Origin: Naganishia liquefaciens
Lineage: Eukaryota; Basidiomycota; Tremellomycetes; Filobasidiales; Filobasidiaceae
Length of the DNA stretch: 64,000 nt
Assembly: GCA_013423385.1 (NCBI GenBank)
Contig: BLZA01000043.1
Location: 62,001 to 126,000, forward strand
Direction of reading: 5' to 3'
The first letter of the stretch is position 1, and the number at the start of each line of letters is the position of its first letter. The notes under the pieces were generated by a model that saw nothing but the letters and a program-made list of their open reading frames with translations, was not told where the DNA came from and did not search any database. Shown here one piece after another: positions 21,006-33,700 of this stretch. The position numbers and the translations under genes were made by a program.

Positions 21006-23472
21006 ATGTGCGGAATCTCCGCCATCATCACGCCGTATGGGTTCAATCCCTCTCTAGACCCTTCGCCGGCGGATCTACCGACTCCGCAAGAACCAGAAGA
21101 TACCCTGAAAGCATTTACCCACGCGCACTTTCCCACTTCTCCGCTTCATCCTGCACACGTGTCGTGCCACATTGACCTTGAAGAGTCTGCTTCAGACGAG
21201 AAATCTCCGGGACACCCAGAAGGGTACAAGCAACAACTCGTGGATGAGTTGACGCAAAGTCTCGAGCGGATATCGCATCGGGGGCCGGATGGTCGCGGAA
21301 TATGGGTCAGCCGCGATGCTCGCGTTGGTGAGTCCCTCGAGGCAAGGACATGGGCGGCCCGTCTACTTTGAGGAGCAAGGGAAGTGAGCTGATGTCGTTG
21401 TCACGTGGAACAGCCCTTGGCCACGTCAGGTATGCCGATCCGCTCATCCTTTCTCTTAGTCAAATTCCGATCATTAACGCTTGACGGCATCTTTCTAGGC
21501 TGTCGATCCGCGATCTGTCTTCCTCTGGTCGTCAACCCATGCACTCTCCCGACGGCGGAATTCATATCGTCGTCAATGGTAAGCTCTCGTCCCTCCGAGC
21601 CCGCCTTTGTTGATGGCTGACCTCACGTCAGGCGAAATATACGACTACGAGTCCACCCGCGCTTCCCTCGAAACCAAGGGCTACGCGTTTACGTCCACCT
21701 CGGACTCTGAGCTCGTACTATTCCTCTACCTCTCATATGGCGCCGACTTTTTGACACACCTCCGCGGCGAGTTTTCCGTCATCGTATACGATAGTGTACA
21801 TCAACGTATCATCGCTGCGAGGGATCGATATGGGATCAAACCGCTCTATTGGACGATCACTCCGAGCGGAAGAATCCTTTTCGGCGCCGAGATCAAGGCA
21901 TTCTTGGGGCTTGGGTGGCAGCCTGCATGGGATGTCAAGAGTCTCGTCGACTGTGGATGGCTATACGACGCTCATCGGACCGTCTTCCGTGGCGTGCAAA
22001 AAGTCCGACCGGGGCACGCCCTCATCGTTGGCCTGGATGGAACCTTCGAGTTCAAGCCCTACTGGACGCCTTCATATCCATCAAAACACGCCCCCGACGA
22101 ACGCACGCTCGATGACATGGTATCGGGATTCAAACACCGCCTGATCGATGCCGTACGTGCGCGTCTTCGTGCTGACGTTCCCATTGGGATATACCTCAGC
22201 GGTGGCATCGACTCTTCGGCCATCGCTGGAATCGCGACCCATCTCATCCGGACCAACTCGTCCCTTCGTATGGGCTCGGAACGTACATCCGCAATCAAAT
22301 GTTTTACAATCGCCTTTGAGGATGAAGCCGATGGGGGACACGATGAATCCCTCATTGCGCAACGGACGGCCGAGTACTTGGGCGTTGATCACCGGACGAT
22401 GCGTGCGACAGAGGCATCAATGGTGGAGTGTTTCGAGAGGGCGGTATGGGCCGTTGAGCAGCCCGCGATGGACTTGAATTTCGTGGGCAAGTGTATGTTG
22501 AGTGGGTTCGTTGCGGCTCAGGGCTATCCGGTCGTCTTGACTGGTGAAGGAGCAGATGAAATTTGCGCCGGCGTGAGTCGGGAGAAGTCGGATAAGGGGC
22601 ACGACTGACCACTTGACAAGTACTCGCTGTTTCTCGCGGACTATCTTGCCGAGCCAGACGAGACGTCATCCCTCGCCATTGACGCCGACGAACTCGCTCG
22701 ACAGCGCACCCGTCTCGACAAGCTACGCAGCGATAAAGCTTCCATCAACCCATTCAACCAGCCCGTCATTGACTTTCCCGCCAAGGCTCAAGCCCTGAAT
22801 ACGATCAAACAGGTCTGGTACCCCCAAATCCAGGCGGCAGGGGTATGGGACCCGGCACTTTTTGCTCCATGGACCAGGACGCTGGGAGAGGGGAATCCAA
22901 TCCTCACTCAGATCGAAGACCTCGACGCCTCCACGCGGTTCGCCATGCGCGAGGAATGGCATCCGCTACATAGCGCGCTCTACCTTGCCGTCAAGGGACC
23001 CATGGAGGGCCTCATCCTCACCTCGCTGGGCGACCGCACCGAGATGTGCGGATCACTCGAGAGCCGACCGAGCTTCCTTGATCACCATCTGACGGAATAT
23101 GCCAACGGGCTCCCACCGAGCGTCAAGATCACCGTCGCTCCCGACGGGACTGTCATTGAGAAATACGTCTTGCGTGAGGCGACCAAGGAATTCATCACGC
23201 CCGAGCTATACAAGCGGCGTAAGCATCCTTACTCGGCGCCGGTGATATACCAGCCCGGATCGCATGTGCACCGACTCATCACAAGGCATGTTACGGCTGA
23301 GAACATGCGTATGCTCGGGTTTGTGGATGTCGAGTATGCGATGGGCTTGGTAAAAGAGGCGTTTGCCTTGGGCGGGACGAATGCTTTTCGCAAATGTTTG
23401 ATGTTGGCAGAGTATGTGGTCTTGCACAAGGCGTTTGGAATGGAGACTGCGACGAGGCCGCAGCCGTTGTAG
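21006..23472 (+). CDS. Glutamine-hydrolysing asparagine synthetase family enzyme
   Basis: Two-domain amidotransferase. The ATG at 21006 gives MCGISAIITPYG, so Cys2 becomes the N-terminal nucleophile of the class II glutaminase. ISHRGPDGRGIW, ALGHVRLSIRDLS, VVNGEIYDYE and ARDRYGIKPLYW follow. The synthetase domain carries the pyrophosphate loop YLSGGIDSSAIAGIA, the block VEQPAMDLNFVGK, VVLTGEGADEICAGYSLFL, and a C-terminal LESRPSFLDHHLTEYANGLP. It resembles bacterial-type AsnB proteins rather than the standard eukaryotic Asn1, and has an insertion of about 75 residues between the N-terminus and HRGPDG. About four introns, flanking a 16-base exon at 21414-21429. The amidated substrate may be aspartate or another carboxylate; not decidable here. 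Confidence 0.85.
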
Positions 23473-24071
23473 TCGTTTCAGTTGCCGGATTTTTCATGTC
23501 TCTGCCGTTGTATAGATCGTTCGATAGTGTTCAAAATACACGGAGTCACGGATATCAGCGCATTCAACGAGGGTCTTTCACGGAAGTGCTAACGAATGTA
23601 TCAGGATAGCTGTGTGATTATGGACAAAAACCGTGCTTGACCTTCTTCGAGGTTTTCGAGCTGCGACAAGAGCACTATTTGCAATGGGAAAGGAGCTTGT
23701 TCCCCTGACATGCAGTCGCCTGAGTTGCATTATCCCGAAACACCGGCGAATTTGTAGATCGCCTCCGTCACTCCTTCCAACCTTAGATACTCTTCTCGAC
23801 TGCCACAAAATCCCACGCCGCGGCCCTCGACCCTTTCTCTTGATGAACCCGCCATCATGCGTCCATCCCCTGCGCCACCGACTTTGCCCGCCCACGCACC
23901 AATAGCGGGCGTTCTCGTCGCTGCGCCTTTGCTTCCGCGCGCTGACGTACGAAAACGCGAGAGACTCAACTTGCCGGGGCGCAACGCGCCATATAAGCTG
24001 TCGTCATGCATCCACCCTTCACGCCGTTCCACTTGCCCTGCTAACCGTAGCTTAACCAGTCACACAACACC
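23473..24071. other. Intergenic stretch
   Basis: 3' flank of the asparagine-synthetase-like gene and promoter of IF1; pyrimidine-rich tracts near 23760-23880. No gene recognised. Confidence 0.4.
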
Positions 24072-24549
24072 ATGTTCGCCCTCCGAACCGTCGCCCGAGC
24101 CCAAGTCTCCTCCCTCCGATCCGCATCGATCGTCGTGAGTAGCCCCGCATCAAGATGGGAACACCCGTGCAAAATCGTTTTGAAACTCATACCGATCCTT
24201 GTCCTTGATGCACAGCCGGCCATGACCCGAGGATACGCCCCCGATGCCAAGTCCGAAGGTGCCACCGCTTCTTCCACTGGCTTCAAGTGAGTCTCATTAC
24301 ACGCACCAACGGTTACCGATTTATTGAACCCCTTCGTTGTGCAGGAACCGTGAACAGGCCGAGGAAGGTGCCTACGCTCGACGACAGGATGCCGCCAAGC
24401 TCGCAAAGCTGAGGGAAGCCCTCGCCAAGAACCAGGCTGAGAAGGTATGTCGTTGAGACCTACCATCTCGTGTCGTAGGGCTATACTGACTCGACCGTTC
24501 GTAGGACCGACTGCACGCAGAGGTCAAGGAGCTGGAAGCCAAGCAGTAA
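24072..24549 (+). CDS. INH1: Mitochondrial F1F0-ATPase inhibitor IF1
   Basis: Small matrix protein that blocks ATP hydrolysis by F1 when the membrane potential falls. The N-terminus MFALRTVARAQVSSLRSASI is a typical amphipathic, Arg-rich mitochondrial presequence. The mature part after ARGYAP has the inhibitory helix FKNREQAEEGAYARRQDAAK, LAKLREALAKNQAEKDR and the coiled-coil LHAEVKELEAKQ, matching the IATP family. Three introns; about 95 residues, the usual size. It is convergent with the mitochondrial Asp-tRNA synthetase gene, 266 bases apart. Confidence 0.93.
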
Positions 24550-24815
24550 ACATTGCGTCGAAATGCACATCTCAGCAGCTATTCTCTCTGGGAATAATTT
24601 GATCGAGAATTGACTGGAGGCTATATAGCAAGCCCAGCTAGCCGAATCAAGGAATATGAATCAAGTACACAAATTGCATGCATTGGGTTTGCCCGTTTTC
24701 GGGGGATTTGAATGGGTCGTCCATACGAAGGAGAGTTTCTCAACCATTTACTTATGGGATGATGGATGAATATTCTAGGTATCGGTGGAATATCTATCTA
24801 CAACTCGTAGAACCT

Positions 24816-27520
24816 CTAGTCCGCCTTCTCCTTTGCAGCCCTGACCAACCCATACTGCCGCAGCGTGGCATCATCAGGTCCCTTTGACGGGCTCTTGAAA
24901 ACCGGATCATACCCTCCAGCCGTCTTGGGGAAGGCAATGACATCCCTAATAGACGGCGTGTCACACAAGATTGAAACAAGCCGGTCCAGACCTGCGGCCG
25001 TGCCAACGCATAAGCATCTTTTACACGACACGTCCGAATTGACTTACCCAAAGCGATTCCTCCGTGGGGCGGCGCGCCAAACTTCAACGCCTGCAAAAGG
25101 TGCCCAAAGCGATCCACTTCGTGGTCTTCGAGCTCGAGCACTTCACGCAGAATATATTCTTGCAACTGCGCATCGTGGATACGGACAGAGCCGCCGCCGA
25201 TTTCCATGCCGTTCAAGACGAGATCGTAGTGTTGTCCTCGTACCTGCAGCCATGGACACTACTGAGCCGATGCTTCTTTGATTTGTAGGAACAACACCTA
25301 CAAGGTTCTCCTTTCCGCTGCGGAGATTCTCGAGATCCTCATACATCGGCGCCGTGAACGGATGATGGCTGCTACTCCATCGACCCTTGGCCATCAGATC
25401 CTTGTCCTCGTCCGAATGGGTGAAAAGCGGGAATTCGGTGATCCACAAGAAATGAGGGTCTTTGGGTAGAACCAAGGCGCCTGCGGAGGGAACGTCAGGA
25501 ACAACCACAATACTTTCCAGTAGAAATGGCTTTACCTGATGCGACAAGCTGATCACGCAGCTTGATTCGTAATCGTCCGAGTTTCGTCCATCCGCTCTGC
25601 AAATTCAGATTACTTGAGGACCAATTGAGCAATATGCGGTGAACAGTACCTACGTCGGGTTGTTTCCGCCTCTGCGCCAGCCAAACGATATCCCCTGGCT
25701 GGACTCCGCCTGGACGACCAGCTTCGGGCTGCAAATTCAAGGGTCGAAGCAAGTCGCTCTGACTCGGCCAGGTCAAGACGTTTCCTGCTGAGATCTGGAT
25801 CTTTTCAATCTGTGAGGGGTCTTGGACGTCAGATGATAGTTCGCTTCCAAATGTGAAACAGACATACACCGGGAATGTCATCCGTCAACGTCTTGAGATC
25901 CAGAGACTTCGCATCTTTAGCACTAGTCACAAGGAACTCAACAGTGTCGGGCTTGTCGTCCGCCAAAAGTTTGTCGAGATCTTCATCAGATAAGGCGGGG
26001 TAGTATGCTATCGGAAGTGTCTGTGTATATGCTGCTCAATTTCCGCAATTGACTTAGAGCGTCAAAATGACTTACATACATCTTGAACCGCGTATCTGGC
26101 TTGTCCGAGCCGTACTGGAAAGGAGAGAATTAGTGGGGTGAAAGGCCAATCAAATACGGCAACTCACGACGTCCATCGCGACTTCATACGGCATGACTTG
26201 GAACCATCCCGGCAAATCGACGCCTTCAACCTCCTTCCACACCTTCTTGACCAACCCCTCGACAACCCGTCGAACCTCGCCTCCTCCGATCCGCCACGTA
26301 CTTCTCATCCCATCCTCTCCTACGACCTGCTCCGCCGCACCATCAACAAACGCCATCTCCAGATCCACCTGGGTAAATTCTGCCTGTCGATCCTTGCGGC
26401 CCGATTCGTCGCGAAAGCATCGAGCGATCTGGTAGTATTTGGGAACAGCACCCGAGCAGACGAGCAATTGTTTTGGCTGTTGCGGCGACTGCTGGAGGGC
26501 GTAGTATTGGGGCTCTCCAGAAGTCGAAGAAGATTCGGATACGCGAGTTGGAACAAGGTACTCGCGAGCGCCTTCAGGAGAGGATTGAAGCAGTACCGGG
26601 GTCTCCACCTCGAGGAAGCCTGCAAAGTTAGACAGTCAGTACGTGACGCGAACGAACAGTCAACGGACCCACCTTGCTCATACAGATAGTCACGGATAAG
26701 CTTGGTCACCCGACTTCTCTTTTGAATATTCTTCGCAAGTGCTTCTCGACGTAGATCAAGGTATCGGTATTGAGCGCGGAGATCCTCATTAGCCTGTCAA
26801 GGTGATTGTGAGATGAGCCCCGATACTCAGCAACGAGGAACATACGAGTTCCGGGTGGTTCGGATAGAATGGTAGTGCCTTTTCCGCTGGATTCAAAACC
26901 ATTGCAGAATCCACTTGAATTTCGACGTCATCCACAGGCTGCGTTGGTGTGGTCAGTATTGCCCTGCAGCTGATCATGGTGTATCCTACATACCTTGCTC
27001 TCCGCTTCCTCAACATTCGCCTTCTTCATCCTCTCCTTGACAATACCCTGTACCAGCACCACACTTTCCAGCGGCGTCTCCATGAGCTGTTCGGCGTGCT
27101 TCTCCAAGGCCGCATTATCCTTGGCCGAAATCACAAGCTGGACGGTTCCGAAGCTGTCACGGAGGGTGAAAAACCATAGACGGGCGTTGGCTTTCCGCTT
27201 TGCGACGAGCCATCCGCCGAGAGTCGTGCGTGAGTCGATGAGCGCACGGGACAGGGTTGATGTTTGGTGGGTGATAGCGGGCCGAGGACCTAGGAAATGC
27301 TGGAGGATCAGAGAGTTACCCCATGAATTTGATGAATTGGCGTACCTGCATGAGCCGCGAAGACGGGTTTGAACGCATCTGCTGCGCTCTTTTGAGTCTG
27401 CTTGGACGCAGTTGAGCAGAGGTAACGAGTATTGCAAAGCGCCGGTCCGGTGGATTTCAACGGACGCGCGGACACCGTCCGAAAGATACGACGGGACGTC
27501 GTTCGTAAGCGTAGAGACAT
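24816..27520 (-). CDS. MSD1: Mitochondrial aspartyl-tRNA synthetase
   Basis: Bacterial-type class II synthetase charging mitochondrial tRNA-Asp. The start [20 protein letters not shown] is a basic presequence. The OB-fold anticodon domain follows ([40 protein letters not shown]). Class II motif 1 region: [20 protein letters not shown]. Motif 2: [20 protein letters not shown] then [13 protein letters not shown]-type insert covers [20 protein letters not shown]. Late blocks: [47 protein letters not shown]. Motif 3: [17 protein letters not shown], then [18 protein letters not shown]. About ten introns; about 640-680 residues, as for other mitochondrial AspRS. Confidence 0.96.
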
Positions 27521-28100
27521 GATTGGGTGTAAAGACGAAATGCCTGATCCTTTTCATTCAAAGAATTATCTCAGAACTTCTGTACTTCTGGACTTCAGAA
27601 TGAGACGCGAGATCGGAGCAAGGTTGACTTTTTGACTTTGTAAACAAGATTAACGCTCTATGATTCGTCATTTTAGCGCGCCTTAATTCTGCTTTGCCTT
27701 CGTCAGGCCGAGGACGGACTTTTTGCTTCTATGCATCGTGCGCCTCCAGGCCCTCCAGCTAGCTGAAAGCAGCTTGAAACTAGCATAAGGGGGAGAGATT
27801 AGCGAAGCCAGAATTGTTCACTACAGCCACCGAATGACTCTCTCGAGGGGCTCGTACAGCCCCGATTGTCACTGCCTCCTTTCATGTCACAGCAGATATA
27901 GCTACTTTTAATGTTATCGAAAGAGCCTCCGATGTAAGAGTATATAGAGAGGATCTGATGAAGGAACAATGCTCAGGTGAAAACAGATGCGGCATCCTTT
28001 TCCCTCCAGAGTCCTTTTCACGTGAAACCCCGCCTCTGAGCTCGCTGTAACTCATTCCGCTCCCGAAGACCATCAACGAAAAGCTCGCCGTGTTCATCCA
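27521..28100. other. Intergenic stretch
   Basis: Divergent region between MSD1 and the first Zn-cluster gene. Somewhat AT-rich around 27640-27700. No gene or repeat recognised. Confidence 0.4.
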
Positions 28101-29120
28101 ATGAGCGCAAACAGCTTCATCAGTGCAACTATTGGTGATTGCGTTTCGTACCCTTGCAAGATTAATGCCATTGCGTCGGTCTCTATCGAGTCCACAGGCC
28201 AGGCTCGCCTTCTAGCGGGCGAGAGCAAATGCCATACTGAAAGCGCGGCTTCTTTGAGGTCGTTGCATTCACGAACTATCGCTCGACGACAACAAGCGTG
28301 GAGCTTGGATACAGCAGGGCAGAACTCTCGACAAACCCAAAGCGGTCACTCATATCCAGAGGTAAATCGCTTGCGAAAGTATGCTGGGTGAGTTTACCTC
28401 AAGACGCAATCATAAGGAATGGTGTAGATGACCTTTATCCTGGAAACCAATTTAACTTTTACATAAGTGTGACAATCAAGATCTGTTTTCGTATCGAATG
28501 GCAAGTCAATCAACGTTTTCTTGGATCCGAGCGAGGCACAATTAGTCACGCACGATTCCCTTACAGATCCATCAGAAGGAACCCGACTGCCGAGCTTCCG
28601 GGCTGCTTCCGCCGACGGAGCGCACATTCCTCATTCGACGCTCTCACTTGCTCGTTCGAGCAATCACCAAGATAATTTAGTGCCTTGCGGCTTGCGGCTC
28701 GACCTCGGACGTACTAGGGAGTTGCAACAATGGCAGGGCATTCAACCCTCGGCCTTTGTCTCATCAACAGGGCGATTTCTCGATATACAACCGGCACCTA
28801 GTTTTGGATCTCCGGGAAAGAAGGGAGTTTTCGCTGCCCGGTACGCCGAAAAAAAGGCAAAGCGCACGAGATCTCTCCGCTGCAAGTACTGCGGTGACCA
28901 CGAATACGGTTGCAAGCCTTCCGAGATTCTTTATGAAAATGGTTCGACTCGATGGGACTGTAAGAATTGTCGGACAAGAGGACTTGTATGTACCGGACCA
29001 AGGCACTCAACACAAGAGCAGCGCGACAGAAGAAGAGAGGCACACGCTCGGCTGGCCAAAAAGAAAAGGAGCGAAAGGGAAAGCATTGATGCACCAGACG
29101 CCCCCGGCGCAGCGACATAA
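28101..29120 (+). CDS. Long-loop Zn2Cys6-like protein, tandem copy A
   Basis: Unrecognised protein of 308 residues in a two-exon model: exon 28101-28387, a 93-base GT-AG intron, exon 28481-29120. The model is in frame and gives an ATG that the second exon otherwise lacks. A disordered N-terminal 200 residues lead to a cysteine cluster near the C-terminus: C-X2-C-X6-C-X15-C-X2-C-X6-C (LRCKYCGDHEYGCKP ... WDCKNCRTRGLVC). This is the fungal Zn2Cys6 spacing except for a longer middle loop (usual 5-12). A basic tail (EQRDRRREAHARLAKKKR) follows. The downstream gene has the same cluster, the same X15 loop, a matching basic tail and nearly equal length, so the two look like a tandem duplication. A DNA-binding role is inferred, not shown. 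Confidence 0.6.
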
Positions 29121-29423
29121 TACCGAATAGCGGTTTGAGCAAAGTCCTGGGATCATTGGCCAAAACACAGCATTGAGTTGTACATCTGCCCTTGCGGGGA
29201 TATCGCCGTTGACGCAAGCAGATTCCGCATCACCTTTGATTATACCTCCGTCACTACCTTTGCGCTTCAGGCGATCCATTCATGAACGCATGCCGATATA
29301 TGTACACTAGCCTGCGGGCAATTATGCAGCATCCCGTACGGCTCATGGCTTGCTCTATTGCATATATTGGACCAAATCCTTTCCCGCTTTAATCACATTG
29401 GCAACCACTACCTGACCTGTAAC
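29121..29423. other. Spacer between the tandem Zn-cluster genes
   Basis: About 300 bases holding the 3' end of copy A and the promoter and leader of copy B; no separate feature seen. Confidence 0.4.
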
Positions 29424-30497
29424 ATGACATATTCGTCTGTCCCCTACACCAAACCGTTAGCCAACGATGACAACAGTTCCTTGTCGAGATCTGTGTTAAC
29501 ATTGCCGACCGCCACAGAAAGTTTCACAGGGCTATCAAGACACGCAGACGCTCAGAGATCTCAATCGTCGTAAGTTGCGACTCAGTGCACTTTGACCCTT
29601 TACCCAAACGGCTTCTGAAATTCACGAGTTCTCCAACGACAGTCAAAGCCTTGAATACGAACGTGCACGGATACAGGGGGCGCAACAGATGTTCACTCCT
29701 CACTACAACTTTGGACCGGCAGGATCTGAGCTTTTTCAGAATTCTCCATCAAGTGATGTGAGGCTCCCTGGGATAGATGTCCTCCTGGCCTCTATTGGCA
29801 TTCACGGCCCAAACAGGCCAGACTCACAGTCTTCAAGGAAATCCTCGAGAAGCGTGAATACGCGAAGGTGATGCGACGCATAGAGCACACTCCTCACGGT
29901 ATGACTGACGTCGCTTCCTATAGGTCCGATCAAGATGCTCATGCGGTGCCTCTTAATGAGTCGAAATCTTTCTTCGAGCCTGCTTTTGAAACATACTCGA
30001 GTCGCTGGGGCTTCAACTCTAAGCAAGTTGAGCAAAGTTCGCGCCCGGCAACTACCCCATCGATCCAAATCTTCCCAAGAGCTGGTTTACCGCCACCTTC
30101 GGAAGGATGCGGCACAATTGCTCCAGCATCATCATCGCCGAAGCTCATGGTTCAAAAGGCGACTAATCCTTCATTGTGGGCACGCTTTCGTGTTCATAAT
30201 AAGAAGGAATCCTGGTTACCAGAACACCTGCATTTCCGATGCTCCAGATGTAGAGACGCTCAAAGTCGATGTGACAAGATCGAGGTGAGGGAAGGAGATG
30301 ATCCTTGGATTGCTAGCTGCGAGCAGTGCAAAAGCCTCGGAAAAGCGTTGGAATGTGGTGGGCCCTGTGAGCCTTCGTATGAGCAGAAGGGAAAGCGGCG
30401 AGACGTGCACAGACGGCATCTTCGGAAGAAGTTGGAGCTTTCGAGAGAGAGGACCACCGCATACATAAGCGAGCAGTACCCAGCTGCCGGGATGTAG
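29424..30497 (+). CDS. Long-loop Zn2Cys6-like protein, tandem copy B
   Basis: Unrecognised protein of 314 residues. Three exons: 29424-29569, 29643-29867 and 29924-30497, with introns of 73 and 56 bases that restore frame exactly. The N-terminal two thirds are Ser/Thr/Pro-rich with no known domain. The C-terminal cluster is C-X2-C-X6-C-X15-C-X2-C-X8-C (FRCSRCRDAQSRCDK ... SCEQCKSLGKALEC), again with the lengthened X15 loop. A basic tail (EQKGKRRDVHRRHLRKK) aligns with that of copy A (EQRDRRREAHARLAKKK). A Zn2Cys6 transcription factor with a long loop is the best guess; the dimerisation and fungal_trans middle domains of large regulators are absent, and Zn binding is not proven. Confidence 0.65.
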
Positions 30498-30726
30498 AAT
30501 GCCCTTGCAACTACGTAGTATCCGAAAGCCAGCCGCGTTTCAGTTGTTCCCCCTACATTTGCCTGCTAGTGACGTGTTCATCTCGCCCGCGCCAAAGTAA
30601 ACAAACTTTTAATTTTCGTATGAGACCGATCGGTGCAGCTGCTTCACCCATGTTTGAGCGGTATTCTAGAGGAATTGGTACACTTCGCCTCACTCTCGAC
30701 ATTCACAAAATCACACAGCCATCGAA

Positions 30727-33700
30727 ATGGCCAAGAGAAAGCACTCGGAACAAGATGCTGACGCTGCATCGGCCGCACCGGTCCTCGACGCTTCGGAACT
30801 CACGGACATGAAGGCACAAGCCAAGGCAGCCATCGCCAGCAGTGCCAACGCCAAAATTGATATCGCCGAAGAGGCAGCGTTCGATGGAGATTCGAGTTTT
30901 GTGAAGATTGGAGATGGAGAATCGAAGAAGAGGGTGCGGAAGGATGGCAAGGAAAAGGTCAAGTGAGTATTATACAATTGCGTTATGTGGCGGATGCTGA
31001 TCGTGTTGCAGCATGACGGTCTTCGTTTCCTCCCTGCCGTATGAAACGACTACGACAGATCTTATCACCCATTTCTCATTCATCGGTCCTGTGAAGAACG
31101 GTTTCGTAGTCAAGGACAAGGTAGGGATACCAACTCTTTCCCAAAGAGCTCCGCTGACTCGCCTACGATTACAGGAAACGCAAGAATCGAAGGGTGTCGG
31201 ATATGTAACGTTCACTTCCAAGGAGGATGCCGAAAAGGCCGTACAAGACCTGAACGGCGGACAGTTTGGAGCGGATGCCAAGCGAAAGATTCGAGTGGAA
31301 ATGGCTAATGACAAGGTGAGTATCCGTTTTCGGCGCTGACAGGCTGTCTCTGACCCTTCACAGCCATTCGTTCCAAGACGCCGTGCCGCCGACGCAGACA
31401 TCCCAGAGCTTCCAGGAGCGGAAGTGACCGCACCTATTCCGACACCACGGACAAAGCCGGTACAACCCCGAGGCCACGCTGCAGCCGGTTCCGCCGGTAA
31501 CTCTGACAAGTCCGCCATCCGCACAATCGTTCTCTCCGGTATCCCCACCGACGTCGACCGTGATACGCTCTGGAAAAAAGTTCGAAAGATGCCCGGTATC
31601 GGTCCCAAGGAGGGGCTTGAGTACCCTGCGACGCTCGATTCGGTCGTAGCTGGCGAAGTCAAGGAAACGATGGGCAACACGGCACACGTCTTGTTCGAGA
31701 ACCATGACAAGGCCAGCAAGGCGGCCGAGAAGCTGCATTCGCATATCTACAAGGGTGCTCTGCTGAGTTGCGTCCTGAAGAAGAGGTTGCAGGTTGCGGC
31801 AGGCAAGGTGGATGGAAAGGGTGGAAGTCGAGCAGGACGATTGATTATTAGAAACTTGGCATGGAACGTACGTGCCCATTGTAGGGATAAGAATCACGGC
31901 TGATGACTCTCTAGGTGACCGAGCAAGACCTCCGGACACTTTTCCTCCCATACGGACCCATTCTCGGCATCAACCTCCCGACCGTCGCTTCGAAAATCCC
32001 GCATACGGACCCCGACAAGCCCGCTCCCCCTCCGCGTGCGCGTGGATTCGCCTTTGTCTGGTATCTCAGCAAGAACGACGCCGAAAAAGCCATCGAGGGC
32101 ATGAACGGCAAGGAAATCAAGGAAAGGAAGATTGCCGTTGATTGGGCGCTGAGCAAGGAAAAGTTTGAAGAAGCCAAGGCGCAGGAGGAGCCGAAGGCCG
32201 CGGCGGAGGATGCAGAGGAAGAGGAGGAGGAGGGAAGCAGCGACGAAGAAACAGAAGACGAGGACGCGGAAGTGGAAGAGAACGAGGATGATGATGTGGA
32301 TGTGATCATGGAAGATCAAGAGGAAAAGCCCGTCAAGCCGACATTGCCTGCGGTTGAGGAAGGATCAACGCTCTTCATTCGAAATCTGCCGTTTGAAGCC
32401 ACCGAAGAGGAGTTGCGAGATCTGTGAGTGTTACGAGTCTCCTCCCCAGATTCCGCTGACTCCGCGTAGGTTCCGCACGTTTGGCCCCCTTCGATACGCC
32501 AAGATCACGATGGACCGCGCAACAGGCCGATCCCGAGGAACTGGATTCGCTTGTTTCTGGAAAAAAGAAGACGCCGACCGTGCGCTTGAGGAAGCCGCGC
32601 GCGTGTACCAGATCACGGGTGCCAACCAGACGGGCTTGAACAGCAACCCCGCCGCAAACCCGTTTGCGCTGCCGTCCATCTTGACTGTCGATCCGTCGTC
32701 GCAGGCAGCAGCGAAGCTTGTGATTCATGGACGAACACTGGATGTCGTGAGGGCGTTGACAAGGGAGGATGCGACGATGAAGAAGGAAGATGCGGAAAAG
32801 GCAAGGCAAAAGTCGGACAAGAGGAATACCTACTTGATGCGCGAAGGAGGTGAGTTCATACGTTTTGAATTTATGGCCGTAGCGCTGACTCTGTCGCAGT
32901 CATCTTCCCAAACGCACCCGCGGCCGCCACGCTTCCCGAGCTCGAAGTCACCAAGCGCGTGGAATCTTTCAACACGCGACGCAAACTCCTCGAAAGCAAC
33001 CCGTCACTCTACATCTCCAAGACGCGTCTCAGTATCCGTCAGATTCCGCTCTATGCGACCGACCGAACACTGAAACGTCTCGGTATCCACGCCGTCAAGG
33101 AATTCGACGCCGAAGTTGCCGACGGCAAGCGAGACGCGCTCTCCCGCGAAGAGTTGCAGGATTCAACGCTCAGTCCCGTCGCGCTCGCAAGCAGGAAGAA
33201 CACGGGTCGCAAGACGGTCGTCATGCAGAGTAAAGTCGAGCGACAAAACGATCGAATTGACGCCGTTACGGGCTTGGGCAGGAGTAAAGGCTATGGTTTC
33301 CTCGAGATGCGGAGTCATCAGGACGCGTTGAAGGTGCTGCGCTGGGCGAACAATAACCCGGATGTGAGCGCGCTCATGAAGGAGTGGGTCAGCGTCGAGC
33401 TCGAGGAACTCGCGGCGCGTGAAAAGGAAAAGCTGCTCAAGGCGAGGGAAGCGGTGCCCAAGCCCGATGACCTGGATGATCAAGAGTTGAAGTATAAAAA
33501 GTTGACGAGTAAAGTCAAGGAAGGTGTGGCGGGATTAACGGACGGGATGAAGCAGGGCAAGACGCTCCTGGTGGAATTCAGTGTGGAGAATGTGCAGGTT
33601 GTCAAGCGACGGTCGGAGAAGATGTCACAGGGAGGCGAGGGAGGCGCAAAGCCGGAGCGGGAACGCTCGCGCAAGCGCAAGGTCAGTCCGACTTTTTCAA

